Below are positions 30,861 through 40,363 of a stretch of DNA of 64,000 bases, in pieces (position 1 is the stretch's first letter; every line of letters begins with the position of its first letter). The stretch is from Oscillospiraceae bacterium NTUH-002-81 (GTDB lineage Bacteria > Bacillota > Clostridia > Lachnospirales > Lachnospiraceae). The notes under the pieces were generated by a model. That model saw nothing but the letters and a program-made list of their open reading frames with translations, searched no databases and was not told the DNA's origin. The stretch spans positions 3,558,425 to 3,622,424 of the forward strand of contig CP136052.1 in NCBI GenBank assembly GCA_032620915.1, in the 5' to 3' direction. A program made the translations under genes and the position numbers.

Positions 30861-32520
30861 TTAAGAATTAACCACTTTGTACTTAGAATATTTTCCCCCA
30901 CATAACAATTTCAAACGACCTTCTCCTTGAAGTTTTTTTATAACTGTATATGCCTGTGAAGGAGTTACTTTCAACAATTCAATTACATCTTGCTTTGTGA
31001 TAATTCCGTTCTGAGTATTTGCCAGCTTCATTACTAATTCAGGATATCTAATACTGTCTATGTCTGTCTGTCGAACATACTGTATTGCTTTTTTATTCTC
31101 ACGATAAATCTTTTTTCCCAGAATGCAAGTACGATTTTTTTCCTTTTCCAGATGCTTCAATCAATCCAGATTCAATCATAAACTCAATTGCCGATCTGAT
31201 CTTATTTTCTCCAAGATTTGTCAACTCAACAATCCGTTCAACAGTACATCTTCTTTCATTATTAAGAACCGACAAAATCATTAACACATATATTGATAAC
31301 GGTTTCCCCTGTCTGTTTTGCTCATCCGCAACAAATTTTGCAAACGGTAAATCTGCTTTTGCTCTTTGAATAAATAATTTAACAGATCTACTGGTGGACT
31401 CAGAATAGTCTGGCCAAGGTCTTCCAAAAATGATAGATCCTTCATAAATTCTATCAATTCCTCTTCCCGTTTTCTCAGCTAAGCCAATTCGTTTCATTGC
31501 ATCTGCAAGTGCCGGATTACGTCCATGTGGTTCTACTGTAAGAAGATTTTTTAAATTAACCCCATCTATAAATCCGCCAGGATTACTAATAGTCATTCCT
31601 TCATCATCTATCAAAACCCTTACTGAGCCAAGCATAGTATAATCCCTATGGCAAAATGCATTTACCAAACCTTCTCGAAAAGCAGCCCAGTCAAACTCCG
31701 GGATTGGAATTCTAAATAAGCCATACTCGGTCTCTCTTTCCGGATTCCATGCTTTGATATATGTCTCATAGCTCTCGAACAATTCAAGAAGAGGTTTATT
31801 ACTATCCTCATTTACACGGACAGCTGTTCCCTCTAAAACCTGAAATGCAGCTTTCGCTGTTGGTAGCAACTCTGCAATGCGTTCCTCCTTACCAATTAAT
31901 AGCATACCTGTAACTGTTGGAACATAGTTACCAGCAACATTTGTAACAAGACGCAATGCAATATCCAATTCCTCATCCGGTAAAGAAAGTAAAGTTTTTT
32001 CGCCCCCAGATCTATTCTGGATGATTCGCCGAAGTCTTACTCTCTGATTTGGGTCCAAGTCATCTAAAGTAGCTCCTGCTAAAGGCTGAGCGGAATAATC
32101 AAGCATCCCAAGCTCTGCAAGACGAGATGGGATCTCATATGAATACATTGGTATTACTTCCGGGCTTCCATCCAGCTTATTCCGCCTTCTCAATATTTTC
32201 CCTGATGCAGTAGATACAACCCCTCGACTTCTTGGCACTTCAATTTTCAAAACATCCTTATCTTCTTCAGTAATTATCTCTGCCCTCACAGCTATAGGCG
32301 GAACAGTGCTATTGGCAATCAGCGCAGTTACTCCTATAGGGTCTCTATGTTTTTTATGAACACCGGTAATTGTTCCATCATCTTCAACGCCAAGGAATAA
32401 ACATCCCCCGGCCGTATTTGTCATTCCAACAATTTCTTCAATAAGATCGTGATCCGGGTAACATTTTAAATCACTCTTGAACTCGATATCTAAACTTTCC
32501 TCTTTAGGAATTGTACGCAT
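30861..32520 (-). pseudogene. AlbA_2-domain ATP-binding protein (Schlafen-like divergent AAA), frameshifted in a T7 run
   Basis: Start at ATG 32520 (MRTIPKEESLDIEFKSD) behind AGGAGG. The N-terminal AlbA_2 domain shows ESLDIEFKSDL, EEIVGMTNTAGGCLFLGVEDDG and ITGVHKKHRD. A central ATP-binding region (HATPase_c_4 type) has FREGLVNAFCHRDYTM, ISNPGGF and GRNPALADAMKRIGLAEKTGRGIDRIY. Two winged-helix units follow; the frame ends early at 31099 but continues as NRTCILGKKIYRENKKAIQYVRQTD ... GGKYSKYKVVNS to 30861 if the T7 run 31135-31141 (plus strand) has six T. The restored protein is about 552 residues. Members act as regulators or in phage defence; no function is proven. Confidence 0.8.
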
Positions 32521-32555
32521 CTCAATCCCTCCTATCATTTAACTCAAATATAGTG

Positions 32556-32588
32556 TAACTCGTTTTAACTCATTTGTCGAGTTAAATA
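32556..32588. repeat. TAACTC direct repeat in the promoter region of the AlbA-type gene, copy B
   Basis: TAACTCGTTTTAACTCATTTG then CGAGTTAAA, with more TTTAACTC-like units on both sides (32539-32640). It lies between this gene and the divergent S24 repressor, so it may be an operator. Confidence 0.5.
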
Positions 32589-32692
32589 TCTCATTTAATT
32601 CATTTTTACGAATTAAGTTGAATTAGGTATGCTAAATGCAATCTTACATATTCGAAATCATCTATTTTAGTTTTATTACATGGAGGTGTATG

Positions 32693-33400
32693 ATGATAAA
32701 GAAAGATTTTGGATCCATTATTGCTAATAAAAGAAAAGACCGAAAACTGTCTCAACCACAACTGGCAGCTCTTCTGTGTGAAAGAGGCTTAGATGTAAAA
32801 GCTCATTCTATCAGTAAATGGGAAAAAAATGTAAACCTGCCAAATGTTTTACAATTTTTTGCCCTCTGTGAGATTCTTGAGATTTCCGATATAAATAGAA
32901 CATTCCAGATTGGAACGGATGAGAAACTTTTCTCCAAATTAAATGACGAAGGACAAGCCAAAGTTCTTGACTACATGAACCTATTAATGAAAAGTGGGGA
33001 ATACATTCGAGAAGAACCAATCATTTATCAATTTCCACGAAGAACTCTCAGTCTCTATGATCTCCCGGTTTCAGCTGGAACAGGACAATTCCTTGATTCC
33101 GACCGTTTTTCCGAAATTGAAGTTGGTGATGAAGTATCTTCCAGTGCTGACTTCGGTGTCCGGGTATGTGGTGACAGCATGGAGCCTCTCTATCTGGATG
33201 GACAGATCATCTGGATTCATAAACAAGAAACACTTGAAGAAGGAGAAATCGGTGTCTTCTTCCTTGATGGTGATGCTTATGTAAAGAAATATCATCAATC
33301 CGATTCCGGTATTCAGCTTATTTCTCTAAATAAAAAATATGCCCCTATCCAAGTCACTTCCGGATCCACCTTAAAAACTTTTGGAAAAGTAGTTGGCTAA
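32693..33400 (+). CDS. XRE/S24 LexA-like repressor
   Basis: Start ATG 32693 (second of two adjacent ATG codons), 6 bp after GGAGG. A 235-residue protein: residues 5-65 are an XRE helix-turn-helix (IANKRKDRKLSQPQLAALL ... HSISKWEKNVNLPNVLQFF). Residues about 120-235 are the S24 auto-protease domain with the catalytic Ser in CGDSMEPLY and the Lys in DGDAYVKKYH, as in LexA and phage CI repressors. Such repressors cleave themselves when RecA is activated and switch on a mobile element. It is divergent from the AlbA-type gene, with TAACTC repeats between them. Its last 236 coding bases are copied at 42414. Confidence 0.9.
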   Translation: MIKKDFGSIIANKRKDRKLSQPQLAALLCERGLDVKAHSISKWEKNVNLPNVLQFFALCEILEISDINRTFQIGTDEKLFSKLNDEGQAKVLDYMNLLMKSGEYIREEPIIYQFPRRTLSLYDLPVSAGTGQFLDSDRFSEIEVGDEVSSSADFGVRVCGDSMEPLYLDGQIIWIHKQETLEEGEIGVFFLDGDAYVKKYHQSDSGIQLISLNKKYAPIQVTSGSTLKTFGKVVG

Positions 33401-33416
33401 TTTTAAAAGGCTGATG
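33165..33416 (+). repeat. 252-bp direct repeat, copy 1 (S24 domain end)
   Basis: Matches 42414-42665 over the same 252 bp with roughly ten, mostly silent, differences and no gaps. It runs from CGDSMEP in the repressor to 16 bp beyond its stop. Confidence 0.85.
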
Positions 33417-33566
33417 GTTCAGAACGAGGACCTGGATTATTTCGGACTCTGCAGTTCATTAAATGCGACTCCGGAACTAATGAGCTTTAAATTATACAGC
33501 CTGACAAAACGAGGCCAGGCTTATCATATGCCGATGGAGATTCAGAGCAATTTCCTGGCAAAATAA
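33414..33566 (+). pseudogene. C-terminal fragment of an unrecognised mobile-element gene
   Basis: A 50-codon frame from ATG 33414 reads NEDLDYFGLCSSLNATPELMSFKLYSLTKR and ends at TAA 33566. I do not recognise it. It has no ribosome site of its own and begins right where the 252-bp repeat ends, so it looks like the tail of a gene cut by that junction. Confidence 0.4.
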
Positions 33567-33575
33567 AGTAAATAA

Positions 33576-33620
33576 AGATCCTGTTCTATATATCATAGTA
33601 TGAACAGGATCTTTTTATAA
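33576..33620 (+). terminator. Intrinsic terminator
   Basis: AAAGATCCTGTTC ... GAACAGGATCTTTTT, a 13-bp stem with a 15-base loop and T run. It closes the S24 repressor transcript. Confidence 0.85.
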
Positions 33621-33743
33621 TGATTTATTTTCTATCTAAAATTTTATTAAACTGACTAAAGACTCCATAGTTTGTGTGTTTGACTTACTGTTTATATCTA
33701 TCTTCTCCTAAATATTTTTCTAGTCATTGCAATATAAAATTGC

Positions 33744-34316
33744 TTATACAGTCTCTTCCTTAAGAGTCCTGGTATTCTGGATAATATACAGAGCGACCGA
33801 TATGACCATCATTATAGCGCACAAACCAATCAACAGATCTGATACCATCGGTGTAATGTGGAACCATATAATATGCACCGCTGCAGTTCCATATAATAAA
33901 AAGGTTACTATCTTTCCATGCCAGTCTGCACCATGTACTTTTCCTGTCTTTCGTATCACAAGACATCCACTGACTACCATATACAGCTCCTTACCTGCCA
34001 TTATTACGATTAAAAGAAGCACATGCGGAAAACGAGTAAACAGACAGATTAACATCGCTGCCTGTGTCAGCTTATCAGCCACCGGATCAAGTATTTTTCC
34101 TAAATTACTAATCCTATGGAATCTTCTTGCGATATATCCATCAGCAAGATCCGTAAGACCAGACAGCAATAAGATTTCACCAGCTAACAGAGGATTTTTC
34201 TTTACACAATAACTCCATATAATTACCGGAATCAGACAAAGCCGAAAAAAAGAAAGAAGATTAGGAACCGTAATAATTCTATTCAAATTTTCTTCCTGAT
34301 TCACTTCACTCTGCAT
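33744..34316 (-). CDS. CDP-alcohol phosphatidyltransferase (PgsA-like)
   Basis: A 190-residue membrane enzyme with the CDP-alcohol transferase signature D-x2-DG-x2-AR-x8-G-x3-D-x3-D seen as LADGYIARRFHRISNLGKILDPVADKL. Four to six membrane helices follow. The family makes phosphatidylglycerophosphate (PgsA) or cardiolipin (Cls type II) from CDP-diacylglycerol at the inner membrane face. Last gene of a likely five-gene operon (PLD, response regulator, kinase, FUSC, this), 11 bp after the FUSC gene. With a PLD-type enzyme in the same operon, a role in phosphatidylglycerol supply is likely. This may be a second copy beside a housekeeping pgsA. Confidence 0.88.
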   Translation of the reverse strand: MQSEVNQEENLNRIITVPNLLSFFRLCLIPVIIWSYCVKKNPLLAGEILLLSGLTDLADGYIARRFHRISNLGKILDPVADKLTQAAMLICLFTRFPHVLLLIVIMAGKELYMVVSGCLVIRKTGKVHGADWHGKIVTFLLYGTAAVHIIWFHITPMVSDLLIGLCAIMMVISVALYIIQNTRTLKEETV

Positions 34317-34327
34317 GTACGGTCATC

Positions 34328-35371
34328 TCACTTTCCTTTTTTTTTAGACATAAACCAATAAAATATAACACAAAATGCTAAAGCAAACACAACACCAAAA
34401 ACATTTTGAATCACTCTAAGACTAACCGCTCCTTGTAGTCCATAAGTCTCTGCAGCAATGGCTAAAGCACCAAATGTGTTAAATACTGCCTGCCAGCCAT
34501 ATTGTGCTGAAAATCCTACACCGATTCCACCAAGAATTCCTATATATGCATAGATTGACGAAGGAAGCAGAAAATATAATACTGTAAAACATATAACACC
34601 TGCAATATTTCCGACAATCCTTTTACGGACTCTGTAGTGCATATCTTCCATAAACGGCAAAATCGCGGACATGGCCGCAATACCAGCCCACATTGCACGT
34701 GGCATATTACAAAGTTCTGCAATGCAAAGGACAATCGGTACGCATAAAATCTGACATATCTGCCATTTTGTTCTGGAAGAAGTGATATCAAATTCTTGTA
34801 TCAGATCTTTCAGATTTCTTTTATAAGTTCTGTTTTTATGATTTCGATAAAATACGAAGCAGGTAAGTGCTGCACCTAAAGCCATTCCGACTAATCGCAT
34901 CTGATAGCTTTTTCCCGTAACATCATAACCATATAGCAGCAGATACCCAAGAACCAATGTAGATTGATTAAACATGAATGGATTATGGCATCCGAACAGA
35001 ATCAACACAGCCAGTGCCGCAATATTTAATAGCATTCCCAATACCGGTGAAAACTGATTTGCCAAATGCGGACATACAGTCATAATTACAAAGAACAAAG
35101 CCAAAAGCATCGTAGATTGTCCGGTGTGGATCCCCAGATCCGCATTTCTAAACACCATGAGACATAATAAGACTACTACACCTACAATGCTGTTCTCATT
35201 TCCAAATAGGATACTGAAAATACTAACAAAGAAAAAACAAAATGCCATTGTAACAGCTATCTTCACCAGATATACCCACATATGATATAATTTTTCTTTT
35301 AGTGTTTCACTCTTTTTCAACAGGTTTTTAGAACCTGCCTGATTTAACTGCAACTCCTGATAAAATGTCAT
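34328..35371 (-). CDS. FUSC-family inner membrane protein
   Basis: A 347-residue protein with two blocks of about five or six membrane helices (residues 30-180 and 210-340) parted by a cytoplasmic loop rich in Lys/Arg. The second block begins IVLCIAELCNMPRAMWAGIAAMSAILPFMED.HYRVRKRIVGNIAG, the FUSC/aromatic-acid-exporter hallmark with an AMWA turn and R-x2-KR-x2-G-x2-AG. FUSC proteins are thought to export aromatic acids or other amphipathic compounds. Next to a two-component system and lipid enzymes it could remove membrane-active compounds such as bile acids, but this is inference. Confidence 0.85.
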   Translation of the reverse strand: MTFYQELQLNQAGSKNLLKKSETLKEKLYHMWVYLVKIAVTMAFCFFFVSIFSILFGNENSIVGVVVLLCLMVFRNADLGIHTGQSTMLLALFFVIMTVCPHLANQFSPVLGMLLNIAALAVLILFGCHNPFMFNQSTLVLGYLLLYGYDVTGKSYQMRLVGMALGAALTCFVFYRNHKNRTYKRNLKDLIQEFDITSSRTKWQICQILCVPIVLCIAELCNMPRAMWAGIAAMSAILPFMEDMHYRVRKRIVGNIAGVICFTVLYFLLPSSIYAYIGILGGIGVGFSAQYGWQAVFNTFGALAIAAETYGLQGAVSLRVIQNVFGVVFALAFCVIFYWFMSKKKGK

Positions 35372-35404
35372 ATAAATCCTCCCATCTTCTAATTTATCTT
35401 AAAA

Positions 35405-36448
35405 CTATATAATCTCATCTTTCTGCTTTGGCAGCTCTATAACAAATCTGCATCCACCATATTCACGGTTTTCTGCTTTGATTGTTCCTCCGGCACTATC
35501 TACAATCCGTTTTACAAGTGCAAGACCTAGGCCATTTCCTTCTGCTTTATGAGATCCATCTACCTGATAGAACTTGTCAAATATTCTGGATTTTACATCA
35601 TCCTCTATTCCTGGTCCTTCATCTTCCAGAATGAACTTAACAGAATCCTGTTCTTGTTTCAGAAACATCGTAATTGTCCCCTTTGAAGGGCTGAACTTAA
35701 TCGCATTATCCAAAAGATTTATCCAGACATGCATAAAAAGACCTTCATTCCCAGTATATTTAACTTCCTCCAATTCTACCTGAAAACCAATTTCTTTTTC
35801 TGTCCATTTTGTTTCCAATGAAAGAAATGCCTGACGGATCTGTTCATCCAGACGATATTCTGTTTTTTTCATTGGTATATTCTGATTCTCTAACTTGGAT
35901 AACAGCAAAATATTACCAACCAATCCGGAAAGTCTTTGGGTGTTAAATAAGATTTTTTCTACATATTCCTCTTGATCCGGAGACAGTTCTTCTCCCTGAA
36001 GCAGCATTGTATATCCTTCAATGGCATTAATCGGGGTCTTAAACTCATGAGAAACATTAGATACAAAATCCATCTGCAGCACCTCTGTTGCACGAAGTTC
36101 TTTTGTCATAACGTTAAAACTTTGATAAGATTCTCCAACTTCTGCTATACGGCTGTTCGTTTCCAAATGCTGTTCAAAATCTCCCTGAGAAACTTCCTTC
36201 ATTGCTTTACTAAGTCTGGTAATTGGTTCCAGTAACTTTGCATTGATAAAGGAAGTGATCAGCCCTGCAATCAATGTATTGAAAATCAAAAGCCAGCCAA
36301 GCACAGGTATGCTGCCCGGCAGATTAAAAAAATGATTCAAAAAAGCAAATAATAAAGCAGATATGACTGTTGAAAATACAAGTGCCAGCCAGATTGCACC
36401 AGTCAGACAGGATCGGATCCGCAATCCTTTTTTTTTCTTTTGTTCCAT
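35405..36448 (-). CDS. Sensor histidine kinase (intramembrane-sensing type)
   Basis: A 347-residue kinase. Two membrane helices (about 16-36 and 48-68) are joined by a loop of roughly ten residues, so there is almost no outside domain, as in BceS/LiaS-type sensors of envelope stress. A HAMP-like linker follows (LLEPITRLSKAMKEVSQGDF), then HisKA with SNVSHEFKTPINAIEGY, and HATPase with NLLDNAIKFSPSKG, DEGPGIEDDV and GNGLGLALVKRIV. The ATG overlaps the stop of the response regulator (TAATG), so translation is coupled. Its signal is probably membrane damage; inference from layout. Confidence 0.93.
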   Translation of the reverse strand: MEQKKKKGLRIRSCLTGAIWLALVFSTVISALLFAFLNHFFNLPGSIPVLGWLLIFNTLIAGLITSFINAKLLEPITRLSKAMKEVSQGDFEQHLETNSRIAEVGESYQSFNVMTKELRATEVLQMDFVSNVSHEFKTPINAIEGYTMLLQGEELSPDQEEYVEKILFNTQRLSGLVGNILLLSKLENQNIPMKKTEYRLDEQIRQAFLSLETKWTEKEIGFQVELEEVKYTGNEGLFMHVWINLLDNAIKFSPSKGTITMFLKQEQDSVKFILEDEGPGIEDDVKSRIFDKFYQVDGSHKAEGNGLGLALVKRIVDSAGGTIKAENREYGGCRFVIELPKQKDEII

Positions 36449-37119
36449 TATTTTTTCACCACCTTGTATCCAATTCCACGCATTGTTACGATTTCAAAAT
36501 CCGGGTTATCTTTAAAACGCTCTCTGAGTCTTCCTATATGTACCTCTATTGTATGTGGGTCTGCCTCCGTCTCGTATCCCCATACTTCATCCATCAACTG
36601 TTGTTTTGTAAATATTCTGCCTGGCGAAGCTGCAAGCTTATATAAAAGCAGGAATTGTTTTTTAGGTAAAACAAGACTTTCCTTATCAGTTGTAACCGTC
36701 ATTGCATCATAATCAAACTCTGTTGAACCGATCACAATTTTGTGTTCATTCAATATCTGTGCACGGCGAAGCAGTGCTCCGACTCTTAAAACCATTTCAT
36801 TCACATTTACCGGTTTTACCATATAATCATCACTTCCCGAAAAAAATCCCTGACGCATATCATCAAAGGAACCTTTCGCAGTGATCATAAGCACTGGTAT
36901 CTGATATCCTGCTGAACGAAGTTCTGACACCAGTTCATAGCCATCCATAACCGGCATCATAATATCAGAAATGATCAGATCAATATATTCCTTATCCAAT
37001 ACTTCTAATGCCTGTGCTCCATCCGATGCACTTTTGACTTGATATCCATTCTTCTCAAGCACTTTTTGGAATAGCTGGCTTAATTCTTTATCATCTTCTA
37101 CAATCAATATTTGAAACAC
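36448..37119 (-). CDS. OmpR-family response regulator
   Basis: Start taken as GTG 37119 (MFQILIVEDDKELSQLF) because AAGGAGGAAGG stands 5-15 bp before it and the receiver fold begins at once. 223 residues: receiver with acidic pocket VEDD, phospho-Asp in LIISDIMMPVMDGYE, conserved Lys in YMVKPVNV; then a winged helix (VLPKKQFLLLYKLAASPGRIFTKQQLMDEVWGYE ... TIEVHIGRLRERF ... GYKVVKK). The frame is also open upstream into the phospholipase gene, giving one apparent 707-residue fusion; that is judged an artefact of one extra base. Partner of the kinase that starts on its stop codon. Confidence 0.9.
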   Translation of the reverse strand: MFQILIVEDDKELSQLFQKVLEKNGYQVKSASDGAQALEVLDKEYIDLIISDIMMPVMDGYELVSELRSAGYQIPVLMITAKGSFDDMRQGFFSGSDDYMVKPVNVNEMVLRVGALLRRAQILNEHKIVIGSTEFDYDAMTVTTDKESLVLPKKQFLLLYKLAASPGRIFTKQQLMDEVWGYETEADPHTIEVHIGRLRERFKDNPDFEIVTMRGIGYKVVKK

Positions 37120-37136
37120 GTTTTCCTTCCTCCTTA

Positions 37137-38571
37137 TTAAAACAGATACCTTGCCCATCCAAGCAGATGCTGTACCAAAAATATTTTTTCTCTGACGTTT
37201 CTTTGTTAATTCGATTGGCTCTACATGATATGGATCATTATAAGTTCCGCCTTCTAATATCTGGCGGGACACTTTTTCATATTCCATCATGCCCTCTTCC
37301 AACTGTTTATTAATATCTTTACTGCGTATTACAAGCATCAGTTCCGTATCCAGATATGCACTTCTCATGTCCATATTAAAGGAACCGATTACAGACAGAT
37401 CATCGTCAATCAGAATACTTTTTCCGTGGTATGAATAACCGCCTTCATATTCCCAGATATCAATTCCTGTACTTAAGATTCTATTTCTGTTTTTCGCATA
37501 ATCGGCAGCCCCAAATGGATTCCCATTATTCGCAACTGAATTTGTCATGATAGAAAAATCTGAAACGTTCTCTGCAATCTCCTCCCATGTATTATACATC
37601 ATATCATTACAGATAATATATGGCGTGTGGATCTTCACACGATTTTTTGCATTTTTCATCAATTCTCCCAACTGATACCACACTACTGGTTCTTTGGAAC
37701 CTGTGTGAATAGGATTTGACACTAATGTAATCTTTTCTGTCTCAAAAGTTTCGTCCGTATAATCGGTCTCGCAGATTCTTTCCTTATTCTCTTCAAAATA
37801 TTTCTGATAGCTGTTCTGCAGCTCTAAAATTGCGTTCTTTACAGATTTTCTATTTGCCAGTTTTTTATTGTCATGAAAATAACCACTGTCTTCCTGATTC
37901 CATATGGTTTCAAAATACTCTGACAACTGGTTAACTGAATTTTCTTTCTCAGGTTCATCGCAAACCACTAACACGTCTCTGTCATAGTTCTTATGTCCCG
38001 GAAAATCACCCAGGAAATAATTGTATGTATTTCTTCCCCCAAGAATATATCTCTTTCCATCTGCAATCAAATATTTATCATGCATTCTACCCATCATTTT
38101 CCACGGTTTCAACGGATTGGCCTTATTATACAGTTTAATTTCAACATTCTCATGGGAAGATAATCCATAGAAATACGGATTTCCTTCCATATCAATCCAA
38201 CTCTCCATTCCATCTACTAACAGACGAATATGTACACCTCTGTCTGCCGCATCATGCAGTGCTCCTAAAATCAATTTTCCACTTTCATCGGATTGAAATG
38301 CAAAAGTAGAAAGAATAATTTCCTTTTTTGCATTCTTGATCAAACGCACTCTTTGTAAAAGCGCTTCTGGATTCTTTTCTATGATTACTGCCCGTTCTGT
38401 ATTTTCACTGCATTCGTTCCATGACCCATTTTTTGTTTCTTTTTTGGTTGTATTGGACACTTCCGGCTGCTTTTTATATGCAACGCAGATTCCGAGCAAT
38501 TCATAAAAAACCACACATAAAAAAATTGACAGTATAGCAAAAACAATTTTAAATATCTTACGTTTTCCCAT
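37137..38571 (-). pseudogene. Phospholipase D-like protein (cardiolipin synthase superfamily), frameshift near its C-terminus
   Basis: A membrane-anchored protein: one N-terminal helix (IFKIVFAILSIFLCVVFYELLG), then two PLD domains with HxK motifs MHDKYLIADGKRYILGGRN (about residue 165) and YHGKSILIDDDLSVIGSFN (about 380). Such enzymes transfer phosphatidyl groups or cut phospholipids; no Cls-type double N-terminal helix is present, so a Cls or a surface phospholipase are both possible. At 37184-37189 (plus strand) six T should probably be five: then the end reads KIFLVQHLLGWARYLF and stops at 37137, just before the regulator's ribosome site. First gene of the lipid/two-component operon. Confidence 0.8.
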
Positions 38572-38698
38572 CGCACATCACCTGACTTTTTTCATCTTAT
38601 GTCTATACAATACAAAGTCAGCCTCAATTTAACCTCAACAAGGTTTGTTTTTTTCATCCATGCAAAATCTTCTTTGTACAACAGACTGTTAGATATAG

Positions 38699-38757
38699 CA
38701 AAAACGGCCTTTCAAAAACAGTTAACTTCTAAATCAACTGTTTTTTGAAAGGTCGTT
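38699..38757 (-). terminator. Strong intrinsic terminator after cardiolipin synthase
   Basis: A hairpin of about 22 bp, ACGGCCTTTCAAAAACAGTT / AACTGTTTTTTGAAAGGTCGT, with one bulge and a T-rich run on the minus-strand side, 12 bp after the cls stop. Confidence 0.85.
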
Positions 38758-38768
38758 TCATCAAATTC

Positions 38769-40328
38769 TTATAGCAATCCAGCAAATAATCTCATAAATA
38801 ATTGTCCCAGTCGCAAATATGCACTTCGTCCGGTTTGATATTGGTCTGTCACATCACGACATTCTCCCATCGTTCTTATCAGATCATTTTTTATTTCCAC
38901 AACTGCCTGACAATCTGCCATAAAACAGCCGTTTTCAAAATGGTGATATAAACTTCGATAATCCAAATTAATTGTTCCACAAGTTGCCATACAGTCATCT
39001 GCCACACTCATTTTTGCATGACAGAAACCAGGGGTCCACTCATAAACACGAACACCATGTTTAACTAATCCATGATAAAAAGAACGAGTTACATTATAAA
39101 TGAATTTTTTATCAGGGATACCAGGTGTGATAATTCTTACGTCTACCCCTCGCTTAGCAGCCAGACATAACGCATGCGTCATTTCATCTGTTATGATTAG
39201 ATATGGAGTCATAAACCAACAATATTTTTCAGCTTTATTTATCATACTGATATAAACTTCTTCTCCGACCTGCTCATTATCCATAGGACTGTCTGCATAA
39301 GGCTGAACAAAACCTGTTTGCTGTGCTTTATAATCGTAATGAATAATGTATTTACTAAAATCAGTATCATTCGTAGCTTTTTCACTAACAGCATTCCACA
39401 TTTCTAAAAATGTCACTGTAAGCGACTGAACAGCATCTCCTTCTAAACGAATACCTGTATCTTTCCACTGTCCATACGGGTGTGTGTAATTAAAATATTC
39501 GTTTGCTAGATTATATCCACCTGTAAATCCGACTTTTCCATCAATAACTGTTATTTTTCTATGATCACGATTGTTCAAAAACAGATTTAAACCTGGCATA
39601 AACGGATTGAATACACGGCAATGAATTCCTATTGCCTCCATTTTTTTCACAAAATCTGTGTTAATAAAGCCTATAGAACCCATATCATCGTAGAATACTC
39701 TAACTTCCACACCTGCTTTTACTCGCTCTTCCAGAACATCTTGAATCTTATGCCATGCTTCAGCGTCTTCTATCGCATGATATTCCATAAAGATAAACTT
39801 TTGTGCTTTCTCCAAATCCTTAAGCTGTGCCTCTAATCCTTTCACTGCTTCATCAAAATACACAATATCCGTATTCTGATAGATTGGATACTGCGAATTT
39901 CTTTGTATATAACTTGCAATATTTCCTGCCTTCGGAATCGTTTCGTTTATTCTGTTTAAGCACTCCTGATTATCGGAAAGCATTGGTAACAATTTGCTAT
40001 CAATTTCTGCATATCGCTCACGCATTTTATGTGTGCCACCATTCAAACCAATCAACAAATACAGGCCTACACCCATAATTGGGAAAATTAGAATTAAGAT
40101 GACCCAAGGCATTTTCATAGAGGATGTCTTATTTGATGCGTACAATCCCAAAACCAAGATCCCACTCAAAATCCTTGTAAATAAATTTATGATTTCTGCA
40201 TATTCATTCAAGCGTGTTACGATAGTAATAATAAAAATCACTTCCAGAAGAATGCAGATTATGGAAAAACACAGCCGTTTTACCCCATTTTTTGTTTTTG
40301 CTTTGCCCTCTAAAGTATCTTGTTTCAT
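38769..40328 (-). CDS. cls: Cardiolipin synthase
   Basis: 519 residues, the normal ClsA length. Two N-terminal membrane helices (about 19-37 and 46-64, plus a third near 75-93) precede two PLD domains with HRKITVIDGKVGFTGGYN and CHAKMSVADDCMATCGTINLDYRS, both with the HxK-x4-D motif. It joins two phosphatidylglycerols to make cardiolipin and glycerol in the membrane. It follows the small alarmone synthetase gene after 35 bp on the same strand, and lies upstream of the PLD/two-component/PgsA operon. Together these suggest tuning of anionic lipids under stress. Confidence 0.94.
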   Translation of the reverse strand: MKQDTLEGKAKTKNGVKRLCFSIICILLEVIFIITIVTRLNEYAEIINLFTRILSGILVLGLYASNKTSSMKMPWVILILIFPIMGVGLYLLIGLNGGTHKMRERYAEIDSKLLPMLSDNQECLNRINETIPKAGNIASYIQRNSQYPIYQNTDIVYFDEAVKGLEAQLKDLEKAQKFIFMEYHAIEDAEAWHKIQDVLEERVKAGVEVRVFYDDMGSIGFINTDFVKKMEAIGIHCRVFNPFMPGLNLFLNNRDHRKITVIDGKVGFTGGYNLANEYFNYTHPYGQWKDTGIRLEGDAVQSLTVTFLEMWNAVSEKATNDTDFSKYIIHYDYKAQQTGFVQPYADSPMDNEQVGEEVYISMINKAEKYCWFMTPYLIITDEMTHALCLAAKRGVDVRIITPGIPDKKFIYNVTRSFYHGLVKHGVRVYEWTPGFCHAKMSVADDCMATCGTINLDYRSLYHHFENGCFMADCQAVVEIKNDLIRTMGECRDVTDQYQTGRSAYLRLGQLFMRLFAGLL

Positions 40329-40363
40329 ATATATTCCACCTTCCTACTTGCTCAGTTTTCTCC

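Noticed and set aside
36448..38571. A phospholipase D-response regulator fusion protein as a new sensor type
   Set aside because: One extra T in a T6 run explains it; both genes have natural ends and the regulator has its own ribosome site.
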